From assembly GCF_001949145.1 (NCBI RefSeq), contig NW_019091786.1:3356-42369 (forward strand): a stretch of DNA of 39,014 nt. The letters are read 5' to 3'. A program made the position numbers and the translations under genes. This document shows, piece by piece, positions 22,587-32,810 of the stretch; the first letter of the stretch is position 1, and each line of letters starts with the position of its first letter. This DNA is from Acanthaster planci (Eukaryota > Echinodermata > Asteroidea > Valvatida > Acanthasteridae). A model generated the notes under the pieces. That model did no database searches. It was not told the origin of the DNA and saw only the letters and a list, made by a program, of their open reading frames with translations.

Positions 22587-22943
22587 TAATTTAATACTTG
22601 TATATATGTACAAAATAGTTAACAAAAAGAAATTTGTCAGTGTAACCTTACTGTACAAATTCATGAGCAGGATACATCCGAGGACAGGAAGTACATGTAC
22701 AGATTATTTTTACATAATGTCCAGTTGGTGCTTGAAGTTGATGTTCAAACATTATGAACATTTTATTAACATCCGATTTCTGAGGTCCTTAAATATGCAT
22801 ATTGTTAATTATAAGTATTTATGTACAATTTTTGTCATTGAAAGGCACAGATTTGTACACAAAAAATGTCATGGTCCACCAAATTTTGTTACCAACTCTG
22901 AGCAAGGTGGAAAGACAACCAGGAAGTGGAAAGTTGTGTAGAT

Positions 22944-25606
22944 TTATTCCACAAAGGTTGATGGTTGCAGGGTTTTTCTCAGTGCCTTCTCACCTCTTTT
23001 AGAGACTTTACCACTGGACTTTTTCAAATCAAGATAAACTTTAATGAAGGCAGTTACCCGTATCTTTATCCATAAGTTAAGAACCATGTCCAAGAATCGT
23101 TTGGAAACATCTCCTGAAAGTTTTCCTTGGGTTAACGTTTGCCAATAGTTGTGTACACGTCTCACTGAAAGTATCTTTTCTTTCAAAGAACTTTTGACAT
23201 TCATTCCAGGGAATTTACTCAAGTTGGCTCTTGTCAAGAATTGTCTAGAAACATGTTCAAGGGTGCGGAAAAAAATATACACATCATCGCCAACATGAAA
23301 TAAGCCACCTCTGTTCTGTTTCTCTATCCATTCATTTGTGTACTCTAAGAATGTTTTCTCGGTATCAGTTTTACAAGCACGCCACTTTTTCAAAACACTG
23401 CATAGAAATGCTGCAGTTTCGTTACTTTGTCGTTTCAATTTCTGGTTAAGAGCAAATGGGATATACCCTGCGGCGTATCTCAAGACCTGCTCCTCCTCTC
23501 TTGAAAGGGGTGTTTCTTTATCATTCACGGTTTCATCTGGATTGTCCACAGAGTATCTATCATTAACCATCAAAGACAACACAGTCTGCAAAATATACTG
23601 GTATGTGATGTGAACAAACTTTCCACTGCTGTCAATATTTAAACTGTTGAGCAATTTCATTAAATCTGAGGAACTTTCCAGCTTGAACTTGTGGAATGCT
23701 GTCCACATCATTGCAGATGCCTCAGGCTTAAGAAATTTGCCATCGCCTGCTGTCAGTATTGCCCACAGGGCACACACCATGTCAGTGCAGTAGGTTTGCA
23801 TCTCAGCCCTCTCAATCATTGTGAGCAGCATCACAACAAGTCCCATGGTAGCGATTGCCAGGGGATAACCACCAGTGAAAACCGGATTAGTCTGCATTCT
23901 CTGAAGAGCTGTCTTGAAGTAATCTTGGGATTTTTTCAACACATCCTCTTTTGAGAGTGATGGTCGTTGCTCTTAAAAAAAAAACAGAAACAGAAATTTT
24001 GAAGAGTTATGATCTTGTGCTGTAATGAGTATCTCGCAGGTGTATGTCCACAATACATGTATTTACAACCCAAGCAAGTCGTACAAGTACTAAATTCTGA
24101 GTGAAGCTGGAATTGAAATAAAAACTGCTATTAACCATGTTTGTACATGTACATGTACTTCATTATAACAAGAATACACATAGCTTTTTATTCTCAGTTA
24201 TGTTCTGACTGTTTTGTGTCCAAGCGACAATAGTGCATAGAGAAATTCCTCTTCTGTAAGTAAAAGTAAAACATGGTCCATAAACTAAAGTTTTGCGGAA
24301 ATAAATCGTGGCTTTTGAAAGGAATTAATGCCACAGCTCAGATCACTTACGACAGTTTACGACAGTTACGTCAACAAATTTTCCAAAAAAATTACCTTGC
24401 TTGTGTGCTGGCTGTTCTTTGTCCTTAGTTCTGCGAACATCCTGACCCTGGACTTTGGAACCCTTGCCTTTAGGATGAGCTGCATGGAAGAAAAACAGGA
24501 GACGTAATGTACAACTGAAATGACTCACTGAGTTAATGGTTAAAGAGTGGAAAAATCAGAAAGAGTTCCACCCATGTACAACAGGACAACACTCAAAGCC
24601 CCTGTGCACAAACCTATGAGACTGTCGGAATAAACCTGTTTTTTTAAGTACTTCATTAAGCTAAATGTCACTTTTACGGAAATGTAATCGCTCTCTGATT
24701 AACTAGTCCAGAATATATTGGGTATACATGTACATCGTATAACAGTGTCATGAAATATATTATTAAAAAGTGCAAATTAAATGTGCCTTTTTTGATGCTC
24801 TTTCCTTTCCCTTTGCGGCGCTTCACCCCAAGGTCTTCGTGGTAGACTTGGCATGCTCAGAAGATGGAGGGTCAGATTGTGCTGAGGCATGTGATGCAGT
24901 ATCCACCAGTGCAGGCTCTTCATTTTCATGGGAGGCAATGTCTGACGAATCTACTGGTAGAAATGAATATGAAGCAAAAAAAAAAAAAAAGAGTAGGCCT
25001 ACAGAATAAAGAGGAAAAATGTAGCATGTTGAAAATGATGGCAAGTCATGGCCGGCCAAACCATCCATCTGAACATTTCATAATTTTTTTTTTTTTATTA
25101 TGCCTAGCACTGCCTAGGCCCTAATCATGCTAATGCAAATTGACAACAGGCAGTACAGGATCAGGACATGCAGGATCAATCATCATCGATGCATTGCATT
25201 GTCATGTGCATGTGCAAGTTTTGTCACCCTTTTCTATTTTAGACAGAGGGTAGTAACCAGACATGTCAAGGCTGAAAAGTATGTTGTTCCAACTCAAGGA
25301 AAGGGAGCACTTACCATCAGTGAGCCCGGTAGTACTGTCGGCTTTGCGACAGACGCAACAAAACCAGGATCCCTTTGGAATGTTGTCGTCGGACAGCCCC
25401 ACGCAATCGAAATGAAACCATTCGATACTGCATCCGGCCTTATCACAGGCTATCGTGTCTGTAGTTGCCGGAAGTCCGCACACACAGTATCTTGGCATCT
25501 CTTCTTCACATTCATCGTCGGGAAAGTCAAAAATCTCCTCCTCACTCTCTGAAAAATCGCTCAAATCAGACCTGTAATAAAAGTCGTCAGCTCCGTAGGC
25601 CGCCAT
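22944..25606 (-). CDS. PHD-finger protein of the transposon, 4 exons
   Basis: Exons on the minus strand: 25606-25315, 24953-24827, 24479-24396 and 23971-22944; about 509 residues. Exon 1 encodes a Ser/Glu/Asp-rich leader and a PHD finger (Cys41, Cys43, Cys54, Cys59, His65, Cys68, Cys83, Cys86; core CSIEWFHFDCVGL), close to the ING type that reads histone H3 tails. Exon 2 is Ser/Glu-rich and exon 3 is basic. Exon 4 is the conserved body with REEEQVLRYAAGYIPFAL and NRGGLFHVGDDVY. Phases agree at junctions 1-2 and 3-4. Junction 2-3 is off by one unless one G of the GGGG run at the donor (24827-24830) is extra. The stop at 22946-22944 overlaps AATAAA (22943-22948, reverse). Similar proteins occur beside P-like transposases in other invertebrates, from memory. 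Role inferred: target-chromatin recognition. Confidence 0.85.
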
Positions 25607-25647
25607 TTTTTCATTTGCGTTGGGAGCCGGTGCACGTGCGCAATGCC

Positions 25648-25673
25648 TACTAATATCCCAGCATGCAACGCGC
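25648..25673 (+). promoter_or_regulatory. ZNF143/THAP11-like promoter motif near the PHD gene start
   Basis: TACTAATATCCCAGCATGCA followed by ACGCG closely resembles the long ACTACAATTCCCAGCATGC-type site bound by ZNF143 and THAP11 at animal promoters. It lies about 45 bp upstream of the ATG at 25606 (minus strand) and within 140 bp of the transposon's right end. A weak chance match cannot be excluded, but the TCCCAGCATGC core is exact. Confidence 0.45.
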
Positions 25674-25728
25674 TTGCGGTTTTTGGCAGCCCGGACCGTT
25701 GTTTACTTTGCGGTCGTGATCTTATCGT

Positions 25729-25783
25729 GGCATGAGACATAGCCCCTCTGATCTTAGCTCGCGCTAACTCCTTTTCCTACCTC
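25729..25783 (-). repeat. Right terminal inverted repeat with inner 15-mer
   Basis: 25761-25783 is the reverse-complement partner of the left end. 25729-25743 (GGCATGAGACATAGC) is the inner 15-mer in opposite orientation. The PHD gene's 5' leader begins immediately inside, so its promoter probably overlaps this end. Confidence 0.8.
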
Positions 25784-26615
25784 TATGCACACACTAAGGC
25801 ATGTCTAGGCCTTCTGTACACTGAGTAACATGCCTCATACAGCATATCCTGGCACAGCAAATATCAAAAGGGTTCCTTAATAAAATACTCTAAAATCATT
25901 CCTGAAAATGAACTCCTACTAGAGTACATGTAACTAGTATTGAAATTTCAACTACATCACTTCAACACTTCTCAGAGGGAAAATACTGGACCAAGACATT
26001 TTCTGTGTACTGTATGAAATTCCTCCAACTGAGAGTCCAGTCTTAGTTTAAAGTCTTAAACATCTAAAAGTTATACAATAATATAATAGAAAATACGCTT
26101 GCATCATCATAAAATGGGAAGAAACTCTACATACCTGAAAGAAGAATGAGAGCTTCAGTCAGCAAAAGATACAGGGAAACACTCTAATACTAGCTTTATT
26201 GGGCACACACATGTGGACTTGGTCATCGCTGAAAGAACAATGAACCAAAGCCACTTCCTGTACCCCTGCTGTACCCCTGTGATGATGTGGCACTTCATTA
26301 GCTATGTGGGTTGATCCATGTAGCTAATGGGTAAATCTAGCAGTGCATCAAGCAATTTACACTATGTATAGGGACATTCCAAGGAGAAAACATAAGGTTA
26401 AACAAAAGAGAATAGGGGGGGGGGCAATTTCCATCTTCCCAACATGCAGTTGCGCTTCATAGAGCAACAATAGAAAGTGTGGATTCTCCCGAGACTATCC
26501 AAGGGGGCAGGTTGATGGCCAGCCCCCAAATAGCCCCAAAATGGTGATGCATACTACGCCTGCCCCCCCCCATATTACACTGCTTTGGTTTATTTGTCTA
26601 TCAAATTTTATTGCA
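25784..26615. other. Gene-less right flank of the large transposon
   Basis: Non-coding. It has homopolymer runs of G (about 26415) and C (about 26563), and no motif-supported frame. Confidence 0.4.
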
Positions 26616-26809
26616 AAAAGAAGTCACTCAAATCATGTACAATCATATACAGCACATCATTAATACATTTATTTTACCGCCCCGTGTGCATCCGGTCAGT
26701 CGTACAGTACTATCGCAAACTGTACTACAAAGTTTGTGATAGAACTGTACGGCTGGAGGTGCTCGGACTATTATTTTACCAATTCATGAAGAAAAGAAGT
26801 CACTCAAAT
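26616..26809. repeat. Imperfect 25-bp hairpin flanked by a duplicated 18-mer
   Basis: 26697-26721 pairs with 26731-26755 (CAGTCGTACAGTACTATCGC then AAACT, against its inverted copy; 3 mismatches) across a 9-nt loop. On either side, AAAAGAAGTCACTCAAAT occurs at 26616-26633 and again at 26792-26809, and ATTTTACC recurs at about 26671 and 26773. The symmetry suggests an insertion or a small palindromic element. A short hairpin RNA is possible but unsupported. Confidence 0.65.
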
Positions 26810-27195
26810 TATTGCATGCCAAAAGCTGCAATTTCAGTTGTGTTTGTTTCCATTTTCTTTATGCTTATACTGCACGCTGAACTTAAATTCAAGTTTGTTT
26901 TCCAACAACGTTCACCCCGCAACGCTCAATGTTTGCGGCATAGACCGCTCTGATGTATAGTGTGACCATTGGCATCAAGACTTCATAGGATCACCTCTAA
27001 TAAAAAGAGAAAAACATGGCGATGGCAGTAACAATTCGACAAATGATATTTTTTCATATTCATTATCTTAATTTAATTTTCCCAACAATACAAGTCAACA
27101 GAGAAGAGAATATGGGAACAATGCTGTCACTCCTCTTTCGTCATTCGTGGCCGGGAAAAATGTTTCCATTGGCCAGATTCAATGTGAAAATTCAT

Positions 27196-27352
27196 AGGGT
27201 ACAAGTTAACTTGGGTACGAGTTAACTTGAGTACGACTATACTCTGGTACGAGTTAACCTGGGTACGACTTGACGCGGGTATGACTTAACTTGGGTGTAA
27301 ATTTTTGGCTATGAGTTGACTCGGTATGAGTTAACTTGGGTAGGAGTTGACC
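27196..27352 (+). repeat. Degenerate minisatellite, unit ~GGGTACGAGTTAACTT
   Basis: About nine units of 15-20 bp related to GGGTACGAGTTAACTT, with variants such as GACTTGACGC and GAGTTGACC. They run in one direction without coding potential. Confidence 0.85.
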
Positions 27353-27437
27353 GGTTCCCATCCTCTGAAGGTGAACTCTTTAATGTCCAGCCTTTTACAA
27401 GGACACTTTAATGGCCCACACCAGTGGACTTTCCTCT

Positions 27438-27537
27438 GAGGGGGCGACTTGGTCAGGAGGCGAGTTTGCCAGGGGGTGACTTGGCTGGGGTTGACTCATC
27501 CGGGGGGCGAGTTGGCCAGGGGACAAGTTGACCTGAT
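27438..27537 (+). repeat. Second minisatellite, unit ~GGGGGCGAGTTGGCCA
   Basis: Five to six units of about 16-18 bp (GGGGCGACTTGGTCAG, GGAGGCGAGTTTGCCAG, GGGGGCGAGTTGGCCAG and so on). The GAGTTGACC/GAGTTGGCC core is shared with the array at 27196-27352, so the two arrays probably have a common origin, split by about 85 bp of unique sequence. Confidence 0.85.
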
Positions 27538-27829
27538 TCCGTCTATTACGTCCAGAAGTGTTTTGATGCATAAATTTTAAACGTTTCAAGGAGATAAATA
27601 TGAACATGATTTTGTCAACGCCTTCAAAAACTGTCCACTAAATCCACCTAAAACATTGTTATTTCATATTCCAGTTTCTCTGTAGACTCTCATTCATCAC
27701 TTCTCTACTACCTCACAACCAGGTTGCCAACTGGACCTCAATATGAAGCAGTAAGTGAATCAGACCTACAATTCATGTGATAAAACAAGATTTAAAAACA
27801 GAAAAATTTTGAATGATTAAGAGTCTTAC

Positions 27830-29727
27830 TTTGTTGGTCGGGGTGACTCGACAGCATTTTTGCCTCAAGATAACCTGGTCCCCCAAATGTGTCACTCCAA
27901 GTCTTTCAATTCATCATTGGTTAGTGAAACAATAGCTGCTGAGGATATCTAAATTAAAATGAAACAGTATGTTTGTTTTACTACATGTATAAGGAGATCT
28001 AGTTTTCGTTGGCATTCTTTTCAGTAGCACTAAAAGTAATGTTGGAAAAGACACTTCAGTCTACAGTCAAATGTTATGGTGGAAGCCATTACACATAATC
28101 CTCTGCTGTAATATATTAATGGTTTACTTACCACCTGTCTCGTGTCCATGGACTACCTTCTGCACTTCCCCTTCATCAATTGGCTCCGCCTTTCTGTCCT
28201 CTTCTGTTTCCATTGTGCTCCCTGCATATTTTGTAAATTATTGAAATTTTATTTTAACCACTATGATGCACACACAGATTCAACATATTTCAAATGAATC
28301 TATAATGGGATAAAACTTCAGAAACCTTGCCACCTAGCAATACCCAACTTGACAAGAATGATTTTTATTATCTTATTTTTATTCTTTTCTCTTTCAGTCT
28401 AACAATTTCCTGACTTTATTCCAGAGAAATATAATAGGATTCAAATCCAATTTGTGGTGTGTTTCTTGTTATTTGTAAATTACATTTTGGAGAAAATGGG
28501 GTAAAAGATGTTTGTGTACATTACATGTACGAATGTATTTCACATTCAAGATCCTGTTGTACAGTTTTAACACATGCTGCATCTCTCAGTAATTGCAAGT
28601 ATTTGTATCAATGTTTTTGTCAGGTCTTCCTACACACTGCAATTTATTTTTAAAAGGGAATGAATGTAGACAAATATTGTTTCAAACCTGCTCATGTGTG
28701 TGTTTTTTTCATAAAAATCCCTTTTCCAGAAATTGTTTCAACTCATGTGCAAGTGGGTTCATATAATGTTGTACAATCAATTTTAGTAATCAGGTTATCT
28801 CCACGAATGTTATTTGTATTTTGTTAGAATAAATCATGGTCTCCACCAGCAGAAATAGGTACTGGAAAGGGTGTCTGACGTTGTGTACAATGTACGTGTA
28901 CCTCAAAATCCACAGTAGGCCTACAGTGATCAAGTGCGCATGTGCTAACTTACATGTAAGTGATTAGTCTGAGTAACTTGGACTCTACAAATGGCCTTTT
29001 TCAACATCTGGACATGGTTGGGTGATAGTAGGGTCAAAGTGGTTATGCTATATAGCGTCAACAAGTGTCAACACTAATAAGTAGCATCAACCACTTGAGT
29101 ATACCCTCAAAATCTGTGAAAGTGGTGTTATATTTGAAAGACAATAACATGTTCCAGTGTGAAAGAAAAACAGGGAAGTTTCTTCCAAATTCAAGCAGAA
29201 AATCAAAAATGTTTCCCGAGATGTATGGGGGCCGGCATCTTTCTTTTCCTGCCTTCCAAACAAAAACAAGATGGGGGCCAGTTTGGCTGCATGAACACCT
29301 CCACATTTAAATATCAATTCAGATAAATATGATTATATTAAATTTGATATTTAGAATCCTAATTAATATTATAAACTACACATTTCAGTACAAAGATGCT
29401 GGAATGACTTAATGCTTGTTGACGTTAAATAGCATGACGAGGTCCATGTACTGTACCTTCCATAGGCTTTTGCTTCCACTAATTCACTTCTCTCAATATA
29501 GCTTGTACTCCATATCAAACTCCTCCAAATTCATCTCCAAAATGGTCCTTAAACTGTATAATGTTCCTGGCTTAGGAACAAGTGAGAATCAGAGATTCCA
29601 GTTATGATGCTAAAGTTTACTCACATTTGGGAAGAAAAAAACAAATTTACCCTTTAAATCAGAAACGGTCTTGTCATCGAGCATGATGCCATCATCTTGT
29701 TCAATTAGCAATTTGAAAGGTAATGTC
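27830..29727 (-). pseudogene. Three-exon fragment ending in a SAM-like domain, minus strand
   Basis: Minus-strand exons with good borders. A, 29727-29651 (acceptor TTGTCTCCAG): LPFKLLIEQDDGIMLDDKTV. B, 28221-28132 (donor GTAAGTAAAC): METEEDRKAEPIDEGEVQKV. C, about 27940-27830 (donor GTAAGACTC): SLTNDELKDL, then, one base out of frame, THLGDQVILRQKCCRVTP. Exons A, B and C join in phase if C begins at a CAG acceptor inside 27935-27948. C matches the SAM pattern 'Lt.deLk.LGv...GdR..l+'. A missing G in the TTGGAGTG run breaks the frame in C, so this is a pseudogene or an assembly error. It may be a host gene or the end of a transposon protein; upstream exons are not assigned. Confidence 0.5.
28230..29640. 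other. Intron-like, gene-less stretch
   Basis: Lies between exons A and B of the SAM-like fragment. AT-rich. Open frames near 29058-29317 on both strands have no recognisable motifs. Confidence 0.4.
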
Positions 29728-30419
29728 CTGGAGACAACACATACTGTGTGCTAGTCTCTAGCAGACCATTCACAAAAAGTATGCCTTGTCAATACAGGCG
29801 TACTGACAACTGATTCTGAGCGCATAATGTCCGGTGCACAGGGAAAGAGTTCCATATAAAGGACACCACTTGTCACTCGGTGCACAAAACCCTATAGGAC
29901 TGGTCTGAAAAAATTTCAGCGTTTTCCAAGTAACGACTTGGTTTTTTCCCTCCTAAATTCAATTTTTTGGACATGTTTTTGCTTTGTGATGGCTATTAAG
30001 TCACCGAAGGGAAGAATTATGGGTGTCTGTCATGTCCGTATATGGAACCCTTCCTATGTATAGTTTCAAGTTTCAATGTAATCACAGCTACTGGACAAAG
30101 CCTAGGCTATAGAAGGCACTTAGACCCTACTATCTCCTGACCATGTCCAAATGTTAAAAAGGGCGATTTGTAAGAGCCCAAGTTACTCAGACTAGAAAGT
30201 ACATGCACAAAGGCATAGGAGTGAACATGGGGAACATACGTTATCATTAGACAGCAAGCTGCTTAACATAAAATATTCAAAGCCAGTTCTCATGCAAGGC
30301 TGACCTGCAGTTCAAACAAGTTACAATGAAAATATAAAACATTAATGGTCTCTATGAATGGTTGAATTCTTTCATATAACTGAAACGATTGGTAGGGACT
30401 GCTGTAAATGTCTTATCTT
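29728..30419. other. Gene-less stretch
   Basis: No convincing coding sequence, repeat or structure. Confidence 0.4.
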
Positions 30420-31000
30420 TAGGTATGACTGCAATTGCCGCAGCGCAAGTTTGACTTCAATCCTTTCAAACACCCCTGCAGAGTTTACTAGTTTCCCCTT
30501 CACAAGCTGATTGTGTGGCTTTAAATCAAATCCACATTTCAAGGCAGGTGGAGTATGGCGGAACCGAGAAGAAGTCTATTTCACACTTCCCTTGGTGGCA
30601 GAGACTGGGCCCTGTTGTTGAGCTGGGATTGGATTCAGATTGCAGTAGCCCAATTTGATGTCCGCTTCCAATGTTTTAGCCAAAATGTATGGGTCGCACA
30701 ATGATGAAGTACCATTGACTTCGATGGCACTGAATACTCTCCATACTTCTTGAAATCCAAATTTGTGTACTGCAAGTCCAAACTGTACGTTCATCGACAG
30801 TAGACAAACAGCATTCAAAGAAATGTCAAGATGGGATAAGGTGTTCTGGTACTGCTGCACTGCCCTGTCCTCTTCTTGAAGTTTGACAACAAATGACCCC
30901 AAATCAAACCTCGCTATTTTTCATTTTTACATGGTCTCGATACATCATCATTCCTACCATTTCTAAAACATAGAAAAGCAAACATGAGCAGAAATCCCAA
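30420..31000 (-). pseudogene. Unrecognised transposon-type protein relic, minus strand
   Basis: Starts after an acceptor (CTTTTCTATGTTTTAG, about 30966) with EMVGMMMYRDHVKMKNSE. A frameshift near 30905 leads into FDLGSFVVKLQEEDRAVQQY, SHLDISLNAVCLLSMNVQFG, GFQEVWRVFSAIEVNG and CDPYILAKTLEADIKLGYCN, then a stop. Another frame continues with RFRHTPPALKCGFDLKP and LALRQLQSYL to about 30430. Composition and continuity across the breaks show it was once a protein of at least 170 residues. It resembles conserved proteins of unknown function found with mobile elements in invertebrates, but I cannot name the family. Confidence 0.5.
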
Positions 31001-31395
31001 TCAATAGGCAGAGAATCATAATTTCGATGAAAGCAAGGAATGATGAAAGCATCAAAAGAACATGAGGTACATGTAGCACGTGCATATGCGTGGCTAACTG
31101 GTATCATTAAGTAGGGAACATAAAGGGAACCAGGGAAATTCTAAAGTCATTTGGGGAAGTATGCACCTGCTCAAAAAAAAAAGAAAATGGTGCTCTCATT
31201 ATAACTTATGAATATTAATTTTTTAATCCCAGGGGGGACAAACTTAGGGGACTCTCCAATTGCATCCTCTCCTTCCATTGACGACATCGTAGCTGATGGT
31301 TTCCAGTTATCCCAGTTGGTTAGATCGCTTCATCAAAATGATAAATAATTTTAAATGATTAAAATATTCCTTTGCAAAGTGAGTTTTATGAAAGT

Positions 31396-32130
31396 TCAAA
31401 CTTTTGACATGAACTGTTCAAAAACAAAAAAAGTCTGTCCAGCTACCGCCAGGGTAGTGTAGAACAGCGGCAAGCAAATATTTGCATGGCCAATGTCAAT
31501 GGTTGCCAATCCAGTCATAGCACTGACATGAAGGCATTGTCTCATTGTTTCAAGCACCACAATATACTCGTTATTAGTCTCTGTGAAACTGCATACCTTG
31601 AAGCTGCTGCCAACCCTTTCAATTTGACAATCCTCAGCACTTGGTAGCTTTGTCATGCAATGTATTATGAATTCCTTTGGCCAGTTCTGTAGGAACTGAG
31701 GGATTGCCTGTTCTGCGGTTGTGAATCTTTGTTTGTACTCACTTTGACCCGATGAGCCATCAAAACCCTATTTGCAAATTAAGTCAAGAAAGAGAAGACG
31801 TTCATCCTTTGGTGCCTTCTTAATTAGTTTGTGGATGTTGTCCTGTCGTTGTTCCAATATATGAAGGGCTGTGTGATCTAAAAGACTGTGGAGAAACTTT
31901 GGCAGAATCTTCGCTCACATTTATATTTTGTGGGTAGCACTTCTGCTTTGCCCCTCAGACTGTATTGTAAGGCGGGTAGACATCTGCCTTTTCTCTTTGG
32001 CAGCTGTTTTCAATGTTTGATACGTAGACTTTGATCCAATCTCATTTTGCCTATTTTGGCACAGTTTGACCTTGAACTGGCCCACTGTTCACTTGCTGAT
32101 GTTGGCATTCCTCCTCACGGTCTTTGCATC
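31396..32130 (-). pseudogene. Transposon-type protein relic with GFDGSSGQSEYKQ motif, minus strand
   Basis: Fragments in three minus-strand frames. ADVYPPYNTVRGAKQKCYPQ (about 31990-31930) is followed by HTALHILEQRQDNIHKLIKK and LLFLDLICK, an in-frame TAG, then GFDGSSGQSEYKQRF (about 31770-31725). An uninterrupted run follows with FLQNWPKEFIIHCMTKLPSA and CSFTETNNEYIVVLETMRQC, ending FVFEQFMSK (stop at about 31396). The 'YP.YN.VR.AK..CYP' and 'WGFDGSSG.S.YKQ.F' pair is one I associate with a family of uncharacterised, transposon-borne proteins in cnidarians and other animals; the part after it does not follow that family, so a fusion or new variant is possible. It is broken by stops and frameshifts. 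Confidence 0.5.
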
Positions 32131-32540
32131 GAGACGAGGTAGTAACCTACATGTCCTGTCGATTGCCGAGGGCCACATCTGCTGGAAGTTGCATGGGGTT
32201 TGTCTCATCCCAACCATAGGGTTCCTGACTAAAAAGGTAGATGCCTATCTTCCAGCCTCCCAACATACATGTATAACCCCACTTTTGTGAGACGACGCTG
32301 ACAACAGATGGTGTCCGGTCCGGAGTTTCAAGTGGTACCTTGCCAGGACCAAGCATCGCTGTACCCTGGACCGGCCAAAGGGAGGGAATATTAACCACGC
32401 ACTGTCCTCCCTAATTAGCTAGGACCAAAACCAACGCACCACGGTCCCTGCTAATTAAGTGATCCCTGACCCGCAAGCGAGCAAATACTCAAAGCGGGAT
32501 GACTACGTGAACTTCTCTTTTATCTCAATTATCTAATACA
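32131..32540. other. Stretch without an assigned gene
   Basis: A minus-strand open frame (32147-32398) contains YTCMLGGWKIGIYLFSQEPY but matches nothing recognised. It may be a continuation of the neighbouring relic. Confidence 0.3.
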
Positions 32541-32810
32541 TGGGGATGGAAGTAGTACGATGCCGCAAAATTCAAATGATGACAGGACACTTCTATTCAT
32601 AAACACATATAAATGCATTACCCAGTAGAGGCAGTGCATATGAACCATATACAAATTACAAGATCAAAAGAAGATGCTCACTATGTCAAATGAAAATACA
32701 GATCTGATACCATCAACAAGCACACATTAAAAAAGTCCTGCATCAACAAAAGGCTTCGGCTTCACAAAGGTGCACGTGTACTGTGATATTTTGGACTCCT
32801 TCGAACAAGT
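32541..32810 (+). repeat. Direct repeat, copy 1 (~270 bp)
   Basis: Matches 33462-33730 at roughly 85-90% by eye, offset about 920 bp. Shared landmarks: GGGATGGAAGTA, CACTTCTATTCATAAA, TACCCAGTAGAGGCAGTGCA, CAGATCTGATACCATCAACA, AGGCTTCGGCT and TTTTGGACTCCTTC. Confidence 0.9.

Larger units (their letters stand above)
17580..25783. mobile_element. P-element-like two-gene DNA transposon (~8.2 kb)
   Basis: The left end (17580-17605, GAGGTAGGAAAAGAAGGAGT then TAGCACG) is an inverted match to the right end (25761-25783; reverse strand GAGGTAGGAAAAGGAGTTAG then CGCG), with a 2-nt gap. A second inverted pair, GCTATGTCTCATGCC, lies inside each end at 17717-17731 and 25729-25743. Between the ends are two convergent spliced genes, a P/THAP9-like transposase (plus) and a PHD-finger protein (minus), with stops only 436 bp apart. 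No convincing target-site duplication is seen: the flanks are ...TATCCATG and TATGCACA..., which agree at 5 of 8 positions. P elements make 8-bp duplications, so a decayed one is possible but unproven. Confidence 0.82.

Noticed and set aside
22606-22941. Plus-strand frame after the transposase stop
   Set aside because: Lies in the 3' UTR and intergenic space between convergent genes, with AT-biased composition and no motif.
23338-23954. Plus-strand frames of 87-91 residues
   Set aside because: Antisense to the well-supported last exon of the PHD gene.
25127-25653. Plus-strand open frame of 141 residues
   Set aside because: Antisense shadow of the PHD-finger exon, which has the correct Cys/His spacing and a matching splice donor on the minus strand.
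27196-27537. Possible CRISPR-like array
   Set aside because: Units are contiguous and degenerate with no unique spacers, and the window is clearly eukaryotic; it is a minisatellite.
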